A DNA stretch of 64,000 nt. Source: Ascidia mentula. Taxonomy: Eukaryota > Chordata > Ascidiacea > Phlebobranchia > Ascidiidae. The notes under the pieces were generated by a model that saw only the letters and a program-made list of their open reading frames with translations, did not search any database and had not been told where the DNA came from. Location of the stretch: assembly GCA_947561715.1 (NCBI GenBank), contig OX387200.1:436501-500500 (forward strand), given 5' to 3'. Below, in pieces: positions 34,581 through 46,274 of this stretch (positions within the stretch are counted from its first letter, which is position 1; every line of letters starts with the position of its first letter). A program made the position numbers and the translations under genes.

Positions 34581-37500
34581 TTAACTTTTCTTGTCCTTCT
34601 TGCCGATCAACCGCTTGAAACTACTCGACCGCTTCGGCTTGCTGCCCACCGGGGAATCCCCCGCACCATGCTGGTGTCCGTTCTCTAGCACCATCTTGAG
34701 GCCGGATTTTTCTTCGTTCTTCCGCCGCTTGTCGGCGCCGCGGTGCGACATCCGAGAAAACAGTTTGGTCATGCTGGTACTTTTCTTGTGGAGCCCGGGG
34801 AGGTTTTCCGAAGCGGAATCGTCGCTTTCTGAATCAAATAACTCTTAGTTTAGATTTTGGTGAAGCAAAACTAATTGAATGGAATATTACAAGAAACAGA
34901 AGAATTAACAAAGTCAAAGTTTCAACATGTTCCACACAACATTTCCCTACCATGCTTTGATTCCACAACCAGGGATTTCCGAACTTCTTTCTTCTTCTTT
35001 TTACCAAATATCAGACTCCGACTTCTTCGTACTTTAGCTGAAGCGACAAAGTGACAAAACTTAACATTCCGACTTTCTCCCGTGGTTTTAATAACATTGC
35101 TTCAAGATTCCGGTATTTTACATAAACCCGAGTAATATTTCCAGTTTCGCTTAAATGTGAATTGTTTGAACGGAAAAATTGCTTCAATCTCACCGTCGGG
35201 TTTAAGATAGAGGTCATTTTGTAATGAGGACGTTTCTTCTTGAACCACATTGGAAGATGACCTCGTTTCAGAATGAAGTGAATTACGCCGTGGAGCTGAA
35301 TTTATTTAATTTATTAAAAAGTTTATTTTTAACTTTAGACATTTTGCAGATGAAACAAAAAAGTGGACATTTGTTTCACAAATTAAACCCCATATATTTG
35401 TTCTTTGCAGTCTGTTCTTTATATTCGCTTGCTTTATGAAGCCTGCAGGTTTTCTCAAAACTTTTTCTAAAAAACACTTCCTCCAAACAATAAGGCTGAT
35501 GTATATTTGAAGATTTTATTGATCTTGTCCAGTTCTTCCTTTCAATTCTGGTTGAATTTAACTATCCACATTCTTTGATTTAATTCAATATCAAACCAGA
35601 CACCACTTATTTCTCAACTTCCAAATCTCTTTCAAAGTAATAACTTTCCTATCATCTCGTGAAAAGCTGTTCGTTTGAGCAATTTCTTCTGCCCAAATTA
35701 ATATTCTAGCTTTCCGGTTACTTATTTTAGTGAAATAATATCGGAATAAAATGTATTGGTGATTGCAATGCTGTAGCTTGTGGGTTAGTTATTGCTCACA
35801 GGTTTATGATGTGTTGAAACCAAGTCCCAACATCAAACCTCTCACAAATGTTTGTCTTTAAAACTAAATCTGCAGATAGTAGAAAACACACGAACATACC
35901 TGGTCCCAACTTCTCAGGACTACTATCGGATGTTGCAAAGGCAATCCTGTCATCTTCATCCCCTGTAGGATGTTCCTCCATAGAGGAGATGGATCCTGCA
36001 TCCCCCACTCTGGAGGCAGGTTGATGAAGAGCATCCTGATCCACAGAAGTGATGAGGATCTTTGTCCTCTTGATCCCTCCTCCCTTCTCTTTGGATGAAA
36101 GATCCTCCAAAGCAGTTTCAGCGACGGATTTTGGACTGAAAATGACATCACCTGCAAGAGGGATGATGACTTGGTTCAGTTAAAAAGAACAAAATGTTCA
36201 CTTAACACTGCAAAAAACAAGGGTTTTGTCGAAAGAAAATGGTAAAATATTCATATTTTATTACTTTTTGTAGCCTTTTGGATCAGAACCCAACATTTGA
36301 AATTGGCAGACACAAAATACAAAACCCCAAGCAAACAATTCTCACCCTTCTTATGATCGTCAGTGCCTGTCATGGGCCGTTGGTCACTGCCATTGGTCAG
36401 TGAAGCATGACTCGGCGATCTACACATGATCAAACATCATTTAATGACTCACAGATTTTTCTAAAAAACTTTTGTGTCTCACCCTTTCTTGGTTGTGGAT
36501 GTTACCATGGTGATCTTTGTCTCACTCGGTGATGTCGGAAGTCCTGTTTTCACTTCACTAAAAGTTCATAAGAATCGCATGATGATATACAAATAACATG
36601 AAATTAACTTTCTATAGCAATTAAGAATCAGAAGTCACAGGGCATGAGAATTTACCTGGGTTTAGAGTTTCCAGTTGGTGTTGAAAATAAAACCTGAACA
36701 AAATGACATCATTAGCATGGAAAAGTAGATTTGCAAACATCGCATGTATGAGAAATATTGAACATTTTATTAAGTTTTTCATTAGATTTCTTCAATGTGT
36801 CACAAAATTTGTGTGGAAATGATATTTAAAAATTTTTGAGGAAATCATTTGTACAAAAAAAGCCAACTCATAGAACGATATAAATGTGATTTTAATACTT
36901 GGGCAACGGACGACTCATCCATCGTGGAGATGCTGTTCCGCTTCAGTGAGTTTGAGTTTGAAGGATTGTAGTTTTCAATAACAGCGAACTACAAGTGAGG
37001 TGTTAAAGTTTGTAAACCAACTCAATTCCAATTAAACTTTTACCTCGAGTTTGATCGCGCCAAGTTCACTACCCCCCGATTTAAGTTTCAATTCCATCCG
37101 TGAAGGTCGTTCCAAGTCAATTGAATCGATGAAAATAATACCAGATGCCTCTGCTTCATCTGAATTTTTGAAAATTTACCGAACAATTATCCCAAGTTTT
37201 TCCCAATTTAAAAGTTAGGTGGTCAATTACAAGGAAAGAATTATAACAGAAAAAAAACATAATAAAAGATAAAGTGAAAAAATACCTGGAGATTTTGTTG
37301 AGATGCTTGCTGACACTTCAATCTGAGATGACCTTGAACCAAGGTCGAATGTAACCGGTGTTGACTGGGAATCTTTCTGTGTAGTTTCCTACATAAAATT
37401 TTGATTATTTGAAGCTCATAGAGAATTTTAAATGTGTTTCTGAACACCCAGGCAAGTTCTATTACGCTGAAATAAATTAATAGTTCACAAACAATTTTTA

Positions 37501-40500
37501 TCAGAAAACATTATTGAGAAAATAAACTCACAACAATTTGTTTCGGGCAATTCAGAGCAAACTTGCACTTCACATTTTCGTGGTTCTCTTTGTTCGCAGA
37601 CGTTAGAATATTTTCAACTAAAAATATAAAATTATTATTTACTTTTTGAAAACCCAACAAATAATCTTACCCCAAAAGTTATTCAGTAATAATTGGAACA
37701 ATTGCATCACAAAATTTCTGGGGATTTTCATGTTAAAACTGTTGTAAAAGGAGAAAAAATTAAAATTCCACACTTACTTTTAATAATCAATCTTTTTTCA
37801 CGAACTCTTATTGGTTTTGCGGGACCACGACCCGATGGAGTCCGATGGATGCTGCTCAAAGAACCAAGACTGCCACTCAATACTTTTGATGAACTTTCAA
37901 AGTCTTTAACTTTGCTTCCGGATGCCACGGGGGTGGACGATCCACTGCCTGGAACTTTAAATAAAATATTTTGAGTAAAATAAACATGTCTAAAAAGGAT
38001 GAATTACTAGTAATCTGCAACAAGTAAGATTGTTTGGTAGAAACTTGTTTTTTTTTATATAGAATGGTAGTTGGTCAAAAAATCCAGACACTAAGCTTGA
38101 AAGTCCCACAGTGCTGTATTGCACCTTCACAAACAAACTGTTTACTCTGTCCACAAACTAGAGTTGTGTTTTGTAATATCAGCATCAGTCAGATCCAATC
38201 CTGAGCTGGTATCCGCATTGTGGTTCTACATGCACTCCCAAAGCGCGCAATGTGTGAACTTTATGTAAATATGCTGGAGGTTGATCACTATTTGGTCTGA
38301 GATTATGCCGACTTAAACTCAACACAAAAACAAGACGCTATCAGTCGCCGCCTTGCAAACAACCAGATCGAAGCGCCATGTAAATAAGTCTGAATTAGAG
38401 CACAAAATTTTAATCCGACCCACGTGTATATTGTATATATTTGCATGGGACACACAAGAAGAATGTCATCCTGAATGACATATCATGTGACATTCACCAA
38501 CAATACAACTCACCACTGTTACTTAAGAACTCATGTTTCATTTTCCTTAACTGCGGGGGAATGTCAATCACTAAACCATCACTCAGACTTCTTCCGGCAA
38601 CTCGTGGTCGGAGATCTGCATAGCATGGTTGTCTGTTATAGCTTTTATTAAAAATTGCGAGGAGGAAAACATTCATTATTATTTCAAATTTTAAATAGCA
38701 AACTTAGGCTCATTTCCAAAACCTGTAAGAGCAAGTTTACTTTGACAGGAACTGGCATTTTAACAAAAACACATGTGACATAGGTTCAGCATTTATAAAG
38801 TGGCAAGTTTTGCGTAAACTAAATAACTAAGTTTGTAACAAATAAACGAATGTTTGTTACAAATCACTACAAGGTGTTTTTACTTTTAACTGATTCCTCA
38901 TCAAAATCTGAATCCCCGAAGCAGCTTTGTTCTTCTTCAACCTCATCCTCGACGTCTTTCCCACCTGACAATATTTCACCTTCCGCAAAGCGACACCAAG
39001 TGGTCAGGTTTGCCGAGAAAGTTGTTTCCAGGACTGCTGACTCGATGCACGAAGCAACAGCCTTCATGAAAACAAAAAAAAATATTTATTTCTTGGAATT
39101 TCAAATAAATTGTGACCAACGCGATGCAACATAAAATACATGCAAATTCCAGACAACCCTCAAAGTAAATATCAAGTTACCTCAGGTTGGGTGGTGGCCA
39201 ATGTTTGTTTGGTCAGAGGTTTCATCACAAAACGAAATATTGGATTCCTCTCACATGCAGTAAGGCGAAACACAATTGAGCCATTGTGACGTGACAAAGA
39301 AGCTGTGAACTGCAAACCAAATTTCACTTTTTTAACACACAGCAAATTCCTGTTTTAAAAACACAATATCAAAGAAACATATTTGGACATAACATGATTA
39401 CTTTAGTTTCAATGATTTTTTCTGAAATCATTGATTCTTTGTTTTTACCCAGCATTGAAATTGAGCAACAGCTGCAGAATAATTGGAAGAAGCAACAATT
39501 TTGGAGGCCTGGTTTTCTTGAATGGTCACAAAAAAGCCAAAGTCGTTGGTTTGAAGAAGTATTTGTGCTTCCTGAAAAAAAAAAAAGATTTTTTTTACAT
39601 TTTTTTTTACTGTTTACAGTAAATCTTTGCAAAATTAATTGCAAGGAACTGTTAGGGTTCAAGGTTAGGGTTAGGGTTAGGGTTCAAGGTTACTATGAAT
39701 AACGATGAAAAAAATTCAACGCATGAATATCTGCAATGTTTAGCCTGAAAACTGGATTTTGCAGTGAAGCAATTTTTTTATGGTCTTTCATTAGTAAAAT
39801 GACCTGCAATAAACGTGTATGTAACAGAAACAATGGTGCACTTATCCATCATGGAAACACAGGTTTTTACAAAAACAATTTCCCAAGCAAGTTGTTTACA
39901 ACAATAAACTAATAATAAAGTTAATTGCGTTAAACTTGACAACTCTTACAATTGAGTCAGTTTTCATTTTAACATCTTTGATGGTTTTTATAAGTGGAGG
40001 AAGGGTGCCTTCCCTTAATCCATATATAAGAATCCCACATCTGTTCTGCAATAAAACACATGATGTGAAGGAATATTGCAATAAGTTGTGCATGATTAAT
40101 AAAAGCTGTTTATCTGTGTATTAAACTGCAACATTCTACTCCGAGTATTATTAATAAACCCTTGTGACACAGCATGAAGAATCCAATGTTGATTCACAAC
40201 CTCCTCTCTTATGGTAAATCATTAATAAGGTGTGTATTTAGTTATTACGGATATTTGTTTTGAGTAGGTTGGGATGCAAGTTTTAATTAAATAAATGTCA
40301 CAAAAAATACACTCGGAATTAAGAATTTAAAACTTTTTGCATTTCAGCCCGCATAGCATATACCATAGGTTCCCAACTTCTTTCGGTTTGGAACTTTTGG
40401 CACATGCTGTTATTTGGATAACCAGTCATATCAACTTAAAACAAACAAACAAATGTATTAAATACCATATCCCCCCAAAAATATGTTAAAACTATCACAG

Positions 40501-41417
40501 CAGTAAATACCAGCTGGTTTGCCAGAGAAATGTTTAAATCCTGAATCCATGAATCGATCAGTAGAGGCAACTTATCAGAAGAACTGAGAAAGATCCATCT
40601 CGCGATCTGATTTACCCACAAGAGGTCACTCACACTTCCACCATCTGCAAAAACAAATTTTATCTGGGAATTTTAAAGGAAATAAAAACATTTTGATCTG
40701 AAAATAACAAAAGATTTTTTTTAAAACAAGCTGGTTATTTTAACACATGTTTTTCAGAAACAGCAAATCTAACTGCTATTGATTTGACATGCATAATTCA
40801 CAGTGTTCTTGTAACACAATTTGTTCAGGTTTTTTTTTAGACTTACACAAACACATGTTTTATTTATTGTTTGAAGCAAAGAGCCACTCAAACACCAAAT
40901 CTTACCTGACTGTGATGGAACCTGATCAAATTTTGCTTTGGATTCATTTCTGAAAAAACATACAGTTATACATGAGACTGATACTTAATAAAAGATCAAA
41001 CTTCTTCTGCAAACAACAATTTAATTTCAGTGAAATTCACAAACAACTTAATATTTATTGTCAATAGAACATAATATATGGAGCACTGTTAATATTGCAC
41101 GACTTCAGTGAGAAGCTTCTCATTATACCAAAAACATGAATGTTTTTATCAAATATATACACCATGGATATAATATGGCATTAATGTAATGTCTTAAAGG
41201 CTAACGGTGGTCTTTCATATATTTAGAATAAAATCACATTAAAAACTTACTTTGCAGTGACATAGAGGGAATATATAACCACAAGTGCAACGATCACAAG
41301 TAAAGCATTGGCCACCGGGAACCATTCGGTGTTGAAGAAATCAGATAATCCATCTTTTGTGATAGTGCTTGAAATACTGTGAAATGCCTTTTGAAGAAAT
41401 GACCCAAATATTGCCAT
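34581..41417 (-). CDS. C2CD2L: C2CD2/C2CD2L (TMEM24)-like ER membrane protein with SMP and C2 regions
   Basis: Vertebrate TMEM24/C2CD2L is an ER-anchored phosphatidylinositol transfer protein at ER-plasma membrane contacts. Here the ATG at 41417 starts a protein with one N-terminal membrane segment (ALLVIVALVVIYSLYV). The first exons are 41417-41251, 40949-40906, 40644-40511, 40045-39950, 39571-39449, 39309-39181, about 39062-38885 and about 38620-38515; about ten more run down to 34581. Exons 3-7 match the SMP region: WIQDLNISLANQ aligns with WVRALNEQ, then GTLPPLIKTIKDV with QLPPRASISHV. Exons from about 37950 to 36900 form a C2-like sandwich (RVREKRLIIKVENIL onward). The tail is Ser-rich and polybasic (RRSRSLIFGKKKKK and KPKRSSSFKRLIGKKDKK), as in TMEM24, whose tail binds the plasma membrane under phosphorylation control. 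Length is roughly 750-780 residues. Family assignment rests on architecture and short matches, so it is good but not certain; the symbol covers the C2CD2/C2CD2L pair. Confidence 0.68.
39651..39690 (+). repeat. Interstitial telomere-like repeat
   Basis: Three adjacent TTAGGG units and one outlying unit are flanked on both sides by GGGTTCAAGG. TTAGGG is the chordate telomere unit. The array lies in an intron of the C2CD2L-like gene. It may mark a repaired double-strand break or be chance low-complexity sequence. Confidence 0.75.
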
Positions 41418-41799
41418 TTTTGAAGAGTTACTTGAAGTACAGAGTTTAACACATACCAAATGGGAGCTTACAGCATAACAATTTTCAACATTGCCATTTT
41501 ATGAACACAAGAATATGTTCTGAAACACAGTAGTAGGTTTAAATTTATTTCTAGCCTAAAATTCATTTTAAACTTAACAGATTTTATGGATGCATTTTTT
41601 GTCAAAAAAGTAGTTGTAGCAGCTTTTTATTATTCTGGTAATATTGGAAGATATGATGAGCATCCAATATGCACTTTTAACAAAAACCCTAAACCCATAA
41701 CAAAGTTGGCATCATACAAACAAAATCACAACGATAGGCAGCACCGATATTTTGGCAGTGGATTATTAAAAAAACAAAAGAAAACAGCAACAAACCAAG
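41418..41799. other. Spacer between POLR1B and the C2CD2L-like gene (both -)
   Basis: On the minus strand there is a polyadenylation signal (AATAAA, plus-strand 41627-41632) about 170 nt past the POLR1B stop. An acceptor (GTGTTTCAG ending at 41520) follows, about 100 nt before the C2CD2L-like ATG. A short upstream open frame, MAMLKIVML, precedes that ATG. The separate polyadenylation signal argues that POLR1B ends independently. Confidence 0.5.
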
Positions 41800-44700
41800 T
41801 TATTTAACGGACAAAACAGTTTTAATATTCATAGCAGCAAGTTCATTGACAAGGTAGCGATAAACAAACGGGATATCCACAAGACACATATGATCACCAG
41901 TCTTGCAAACTGTGCAGAACCAATATTTCTTCGCATATTTGTTGTGAGTAGTCGATAAAGCTGAACTAAGAAGTATCGGCGATAATAAACTACCGCATTT
42001 CTCACAGATATAAGCCTGAGAATAATCAGAATTGGTCAACAACCTGTCATGGAGAAGCATAATACAACCCTGGGCAAGCAAAGCATCTCTCTCCATTTCT
42101 CCCAGTCGAATACCACCAGCACGTTTTCGACCTTTAATGGGTTGCTGGGTTATCTGGTCGACCGGTCCAGTTGTACGAACTTGAAACTTATCTGACACCA
42201 TATGACGGAGTCGTTGGTAATAAACGATACCAATGAATATTTCTGCTTCTAGTTGAAGACCGCTCACACCACTGTACATAGTTTCAGTTCCGTGATAATT
42301 AAACCCAGCTTTCGTCAAGAGCTCCCCAAAGTGTTCAACTGCAGGTTGATCTTCCGAAAACGTGAAGGGCGTTGCATCGTAAACATGACCTTGTAAAGCA
42401 GCAGATTTCCCAGCCATGCTTTCGATCATCATCCCGATAGTCATACGGGATGGAAAGCCATGGGGATTAAATATGATATCAGGGTACATCCCCCCTTCTG
42501 TGAATGGAATACTCTCCATCGGCCACATCTGAGAGCAGACCCCCTTCTGACCATGCCTGCTGGCAAACTTGTCACCAATAATTGGATTTCTGTTGACTCT
42601 AAGTAGAATGCTGGCTCTGTTGAATCTGCCTTTTCCAGCGCTGTCACTCAAAACCCGCACACATTCAACAAATGATGTTTCCAGGCTTTTAAACCTGACC
42701 ACTTTCATCTCACCAGTATCCGTGTTGATGTAACTGTAGTAGGTATCCCCATCCACAAGACGCTGTCCAACGTATGGGAGGCCGTCGGAACTAATTCCCA
42801 AATTTGCAGAGCAGGGATCCTTTGGGTTGACCCCAAACACCACGTTCACTGTTCGATCACCAACTTTTTTGCCAAGATCAATAAGTTCTGTGTGATAGAC
42901 GCTGCTGTGCGCAAAACCTCGTTCCAAACTCCCTTTGTTCAAAATCATTGCATCTTCCATGTCGTATCCAGTGTAACTGATCACTGCCACCACTGCATTG
43001 GTGCCTGTTGGGTAGTTATCCATCTTGTAGAAATCATACATATGAGGCCTTACTAAACTAGCCTGTGGTGTCTGAACGCGATATATTTTGTGATCGGCCC
43101 GAAAAGCGATTGCCTGGCATGGCGTTCCCATGGTCTGTTTGCCCATCTGACACTGGTACATGTTACGGGGAGACTGGTTGAAATCAGAAAATGGGGTCAT
43201 TGAGGCAACAGCACTAAGTATTGAATGTTGAGTGAGCTCCTGATGGGTGGTTCGCTCATGCCCCTCCTCTGGTATAACACATATGTCCATATAGACTTGC
43301 TCAAATGTGCCTATCAACTCCACAGTACCTGTAGTAAGGTTGAGAACTGGTCTAATCATCCTGGCTTCCTGGGATAGAAGGTAGAGGCCAGGGTATTGTG
43401 TTGCTTTTCCTGTATATTCCAACAAACAAATTTCAAGGTTTTCGGGAATTCTGTCCTCGCCTCTTACCTTTTTCAATCGAATTATGTTCGCAACAGTTCC
43501 AGCTTCACTTACTGGAAACCAACCTACAACTTTCCCGTTAAATAGTACCGGATAGAACTTCCCATGTCCCTGCACCTCTTTACAATTGGATGGAAGCATA
43601 CCAAGCTTAAAAAGCAAGTTTTCGATGCCGTCAGTAGGTAAGGGATGCGTCACAACTTCGCAAAGGTAAGCCATGTGGTTCATGAGTCCGCAAGGGGAAC
43701 CGTCGGGTGTGTGGACCGGGCACAGAAATCCTGATGATTCCGGAAGAAGCTTCCTTACTTCCGTCGTTCGCATTTGGGCAAAAAATGCACCTCTGTGAAT
43801 GCATCTGAAATGTGAAATATATCTCAAGAAATTTAGTTTATCAGCGATAATGGCCAAACCTGAAAACTGCATCAAACCAAGACCAGTATTTGAAACCAAG
43901 TTTCCAGTAGCCAATAAATAGCTCATGCCTTGTGAGACATCACTGACTCTGCACATGCAATTTTGCACCTCCATCATGTTAAACGGATTTCTGTAGCTAC
44001 TGGTGGTGTTGGTGGTGGCAAATTTTTTTGTGATCAGTCTACTGAGCATCAGCAACCACAGTTCCATTTTCTCTTTTAACACCATCTGGATCAAATGGCC
44101 TGGCAGAAGAACTTCTTGATTTTGTACAGAGTCAGCGTTGTCAGGCATACATTTTCCCATGGCAAGAGTAAACACCTTTCTTACCATAAAACAAATGAGC
44201 CTGAACTTCTCCTCATTGGAATCCAGATGAATTAAAACTTTGTGTTTCAGCAAAAATCTTCCAATCTCGATGTCACTGTACCATTCTGCACGATTCAACT
44301 TCACTCTAAATTTCTCACCAAGGAATTTCAGAAAATCATGTTGGTTTGCCAGATTGTAAATACGAGCTTGTCGTAGTAAATTTTGCATGCAACCTATGAA
44401 GTAAGTGTCCTCCTCCATAGTTCTGATCAATTCACTGTAAATTTCTCTATCACTGAATGGAACCAGTGCTTTGATAAGAAGCATTACTGGCAAATAAAAC
44501 ATTTCCTTTTTATGATAAATACAGACCATTACAGTCCCATTGCTTAGATAATGCAGAACCATGTTGGCTGTTGTTTGATCTTTTGTCATTGATCTAACGC
44601 TGATGCCATATTCTGAATAGTGGGGTCCTCTCTTCTTCCACGACCCTCTCACAATTCCAACTGGATAATTTCTTCTCTGCATAACAAGCATCCGAATTAC

Positions 44701-45240
44701 TTTTTCATTTCCGTTAATAACAAAGTAGCCTCCCATCTCTTCAGCTTCTTCTTGTTTTTGTATAAGCTGCTTTGGAGGTAAGCCATGAAGATTGCAACAA
44801 AGGGATTTAACCATGATTGGAATTGATCCAATAGAACGTGTTACTGTTCCTTGATTAACCCCATCAAGAGAATATGTGATGGTTGCATTAAGTTTGGCAC
44901 TGTACGTCACTCCCCGCTGTCGGCATTCAGCTGGGTAGATTTCTATTGTTTTGCAATTACGTACACCTTCATCCACTTTCGGTTTTTCTACTGATGCTGT
45001 CACAAATGAGATCGCCAATCTGCGGTTGTTGCATACCATCGACTCCATGGGAATAATGCATTTTGCAAGTAACTTAACTCCCTCAGTCAAAAACCAATTA
45101 AAAGAATCAACATGTGGTCTGGTTAAATCCTGTAATGCTTTATGTTGATTTTCAGGGGGGTCTCCATAGTTTTCAGTCAAGTTTTTTAAAGATGGTTGTG
45201 TTAAGTCTGGCAACCTCGACTGCACCAAAATTTCAGGCAT
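41800..45240 (-). CDS. POLR1B: DNA-directed RNA polymerase I subunit RPA2, intronless
   Basis: Second-largest subunit of RNA polymerase I, which makes ribosomal RNA in the nucleolus. The single open frame from the ATG at 45240 encodes 1146 residues; human POLR1B has 1135. Visible family motifs include SGFLCPVHTPDGSPCGL, the catalytic-face motif YTGYDMEDAMILNK (near residue 755) and GDKFASRHGQKG (near 889). Others are FTEGGMYPDIIFNPHGFPS and a C-terminal zinc-binding region with CEKCGS (near 1078) and CTVCKTGDHMC (near 1107). A GTG six bases further upstream is in frame, but the ATG is the natural start. A splice acceptor (TTTTGTAG) ends 30 nt before the ATG, so the mRNA has a 5' splice by cis- or trans-splicing. 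Lack of introns is striking next to its 18-exon neighbour. Confidence 0.98.
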   Translation of the reverse strand: MPEILVQSRLPDLTQPSLKNLTENYGDPPENQHKALQDLTRPHVDSFNWFLTEGVKLLAKCIIPMESMVCNNRRLAISFVTASVEKPKVDEGVRNCKTIEIYPAECRQRGVTYSAKLNATITYSLDGVNQGTVTRSIGSIPIMVKSLCCNLHGLPPKQLIQKQEEAEEMGGYFVINGNEKVIRMLVMQRRNYPVGIVRGSWKKRGPHYSEYGISVRSMTKDQTTANMVLHYLSNGTVMVCIYHKKEMFYLPVMLLIKALVPFSDREIYSELIRTMEEDTYFIGCMQNLLRQARIYNLANQHDFLKFLGEKFRVKLNRAEWYSDIEIGRFLLKHKVLIHLDSNEEKFRLICFMVRKVFTLAMGKCMPDNADSVQNQEVLLPGHLIQMVLKEKMELWLLMLSRLITKKFATTNTTSSYRNPFNMMEVQNCMCRVSDVSQGMSYLLATGNLVSNTGLGLMQFSGLAIIADKLNFLRYISHFRCIHRGAFFAQMRTTEVRKLLPESSGFLCPVHTPDGSPCGLMNHMAYLCEVVTHPLPTDGIENLLFKLGMLPSNCKEVQGHGKFYPVLFNGKVVGWFPVSEAGTVANIIRLKKVRGEDRIPENLEICLLEYTGKATQYPGLYLLSQEARMIRPVLNLTTGTVELIGTFEQVYMDICVIPEEGHERTTHQELTQHSILSAVASMTPFSDFNQSPRNMYQCQMGKQTMGTPCQAIAFRADHKIYRVQTPQASLVRPHMYDFYKMDNYPTGTNAVVAVISYTGYDMEDAMILNKGSLERGFAHSSVYHTELIDLGKKVGDRTVNVVFGVNPKDPCSANLGISSDGLPYVGQRLVDGDTYYSYINTDTGEMKVVRFKSLETSFVECVRVLSDSAGKGRFNRASILLRVNRNPIIGDKFASRHGQKGVCSQMWPMESIPFTEGGMYPDIIFNPHGFPSRMTIGMMIESMAGKSAALQGHVYDATPFTFSEDQPAVEHFGELLTKAGFNYHGTETMYSGVSGLQLEAEIFIGIVYYQRLRHMVSDKFQVRTTGPVDQITQQPIKGRKRAGGIRLGEMERDALLAQGCIMLLHDRLLTNSDYSQAYICEKCGSLLSPILLSSALSTTHNKYAKKYWFCTVCKTGDHMCLVDIPFVYRYLVNELAAMNIKTVLSVK

Positions 45241-46274
45241 TTTCACCGATGCCTTTTGGTTTGCGGAATTCTACAAAACATAAAATTTATTTCTGTCACA
45301 GATTTTTGTTATGCATATGTTTGAGGCAAGTTTTTTGTGATTAATAAGAAAAACAATATCCAAAAACCTGGACCCCAATGACTGTATTTTAAATATTGTA
45401 CACTACAGCGATTGCATCACTTTTTCTGCTGTTTAATAAAATTGAGTGCCACCAATATAGAAGCAATTAAATTACATTGTATATTTGACATAGGCCCTAC
45501 ATCATAAGACCTAAAAGCAAAGTCTGCAGGAGTAGCAGTACTCCCCAAAACTTCCAAAAAAGTTAGTAGCAGTCCCATCACTGATAATATTCTTGTGAAA
45601 GAAGGTTCACATGAAAATTTTCTTTTATAAATTTAGGATGGTGCATTGTAGTCAAGTCATGTAGCCAATATCATATTCGTATTGTTTAGATAACTTCATG
45701 ATAAAATTAAGAATCCTGTCTCGGCCATGTCTATGGCACAACATGATACGAAAAATCTATCAAAAACACAAAACTAAACGAAGAAAATTATGAGTTTGGA
45801 CAAATAAAGTCTCTGTTACCATCCGAAAAAACTTTTTGCATCTAGTTGACCACGATGCTCATCAGAGCGTGAAGTGGGCATTATGACATCACAATATGTT
45901 TTCAAAATAGTTGGATTTCGGTAATTTTTATATTGTGATATCGATTTAAAACAAGATGAGGCCGAAAGTCCTCATGTTTATGCGCAACGCTTTCCGACAT
46001 TAAAATCGGTTCAATATTTTTTCAAAATAGTAGGGGGATATTTTTGGAACATTTCGTCAAACATCCTGACGTCATATCAGCTGACTGTGTGGGTTGTGGA
46101 GCCAACGTAAGAAGTTGCCGAGTTGTGTGGAATACGATTAAGGTTGGAGTAATGCTTTGTGTAAGAATGATCTGAGGTTTTCTGAAATGCTTTGTGAAAA
46201 GTTGGGTTTCGAAAAGGCAACTTCCTTAAAGTTCCTCTTTACTTAATATTCAGATTCTATAAAAGCATAAGAAA
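45241..46274. other. Divergent intergenic region, POLR1B (-) / SNAP29 (+)
   Basis: About 1 kb separates the two diverging genes and presumably carries both promoters. A TGACGTCA lies near 46071. Acceptor-like sequences flank both ends: one ends at 45271 for POLR1B on the minus strand, and TAATATTCAG ends at 46252 for SNAP29. No open frame or repeat of note is seen. Confidence 0.5.

Noticed and set aside
40345..40438. An extra exon of the C2CD2L-like gene
   Set aside because: It has an acceptor-like start but the wrong phase for the preceding exon. Exon 40644-40511 joins 40045-39950 in phase 0 and restores the SMP-family sequence. The piece looks like repeat-derived sequence.
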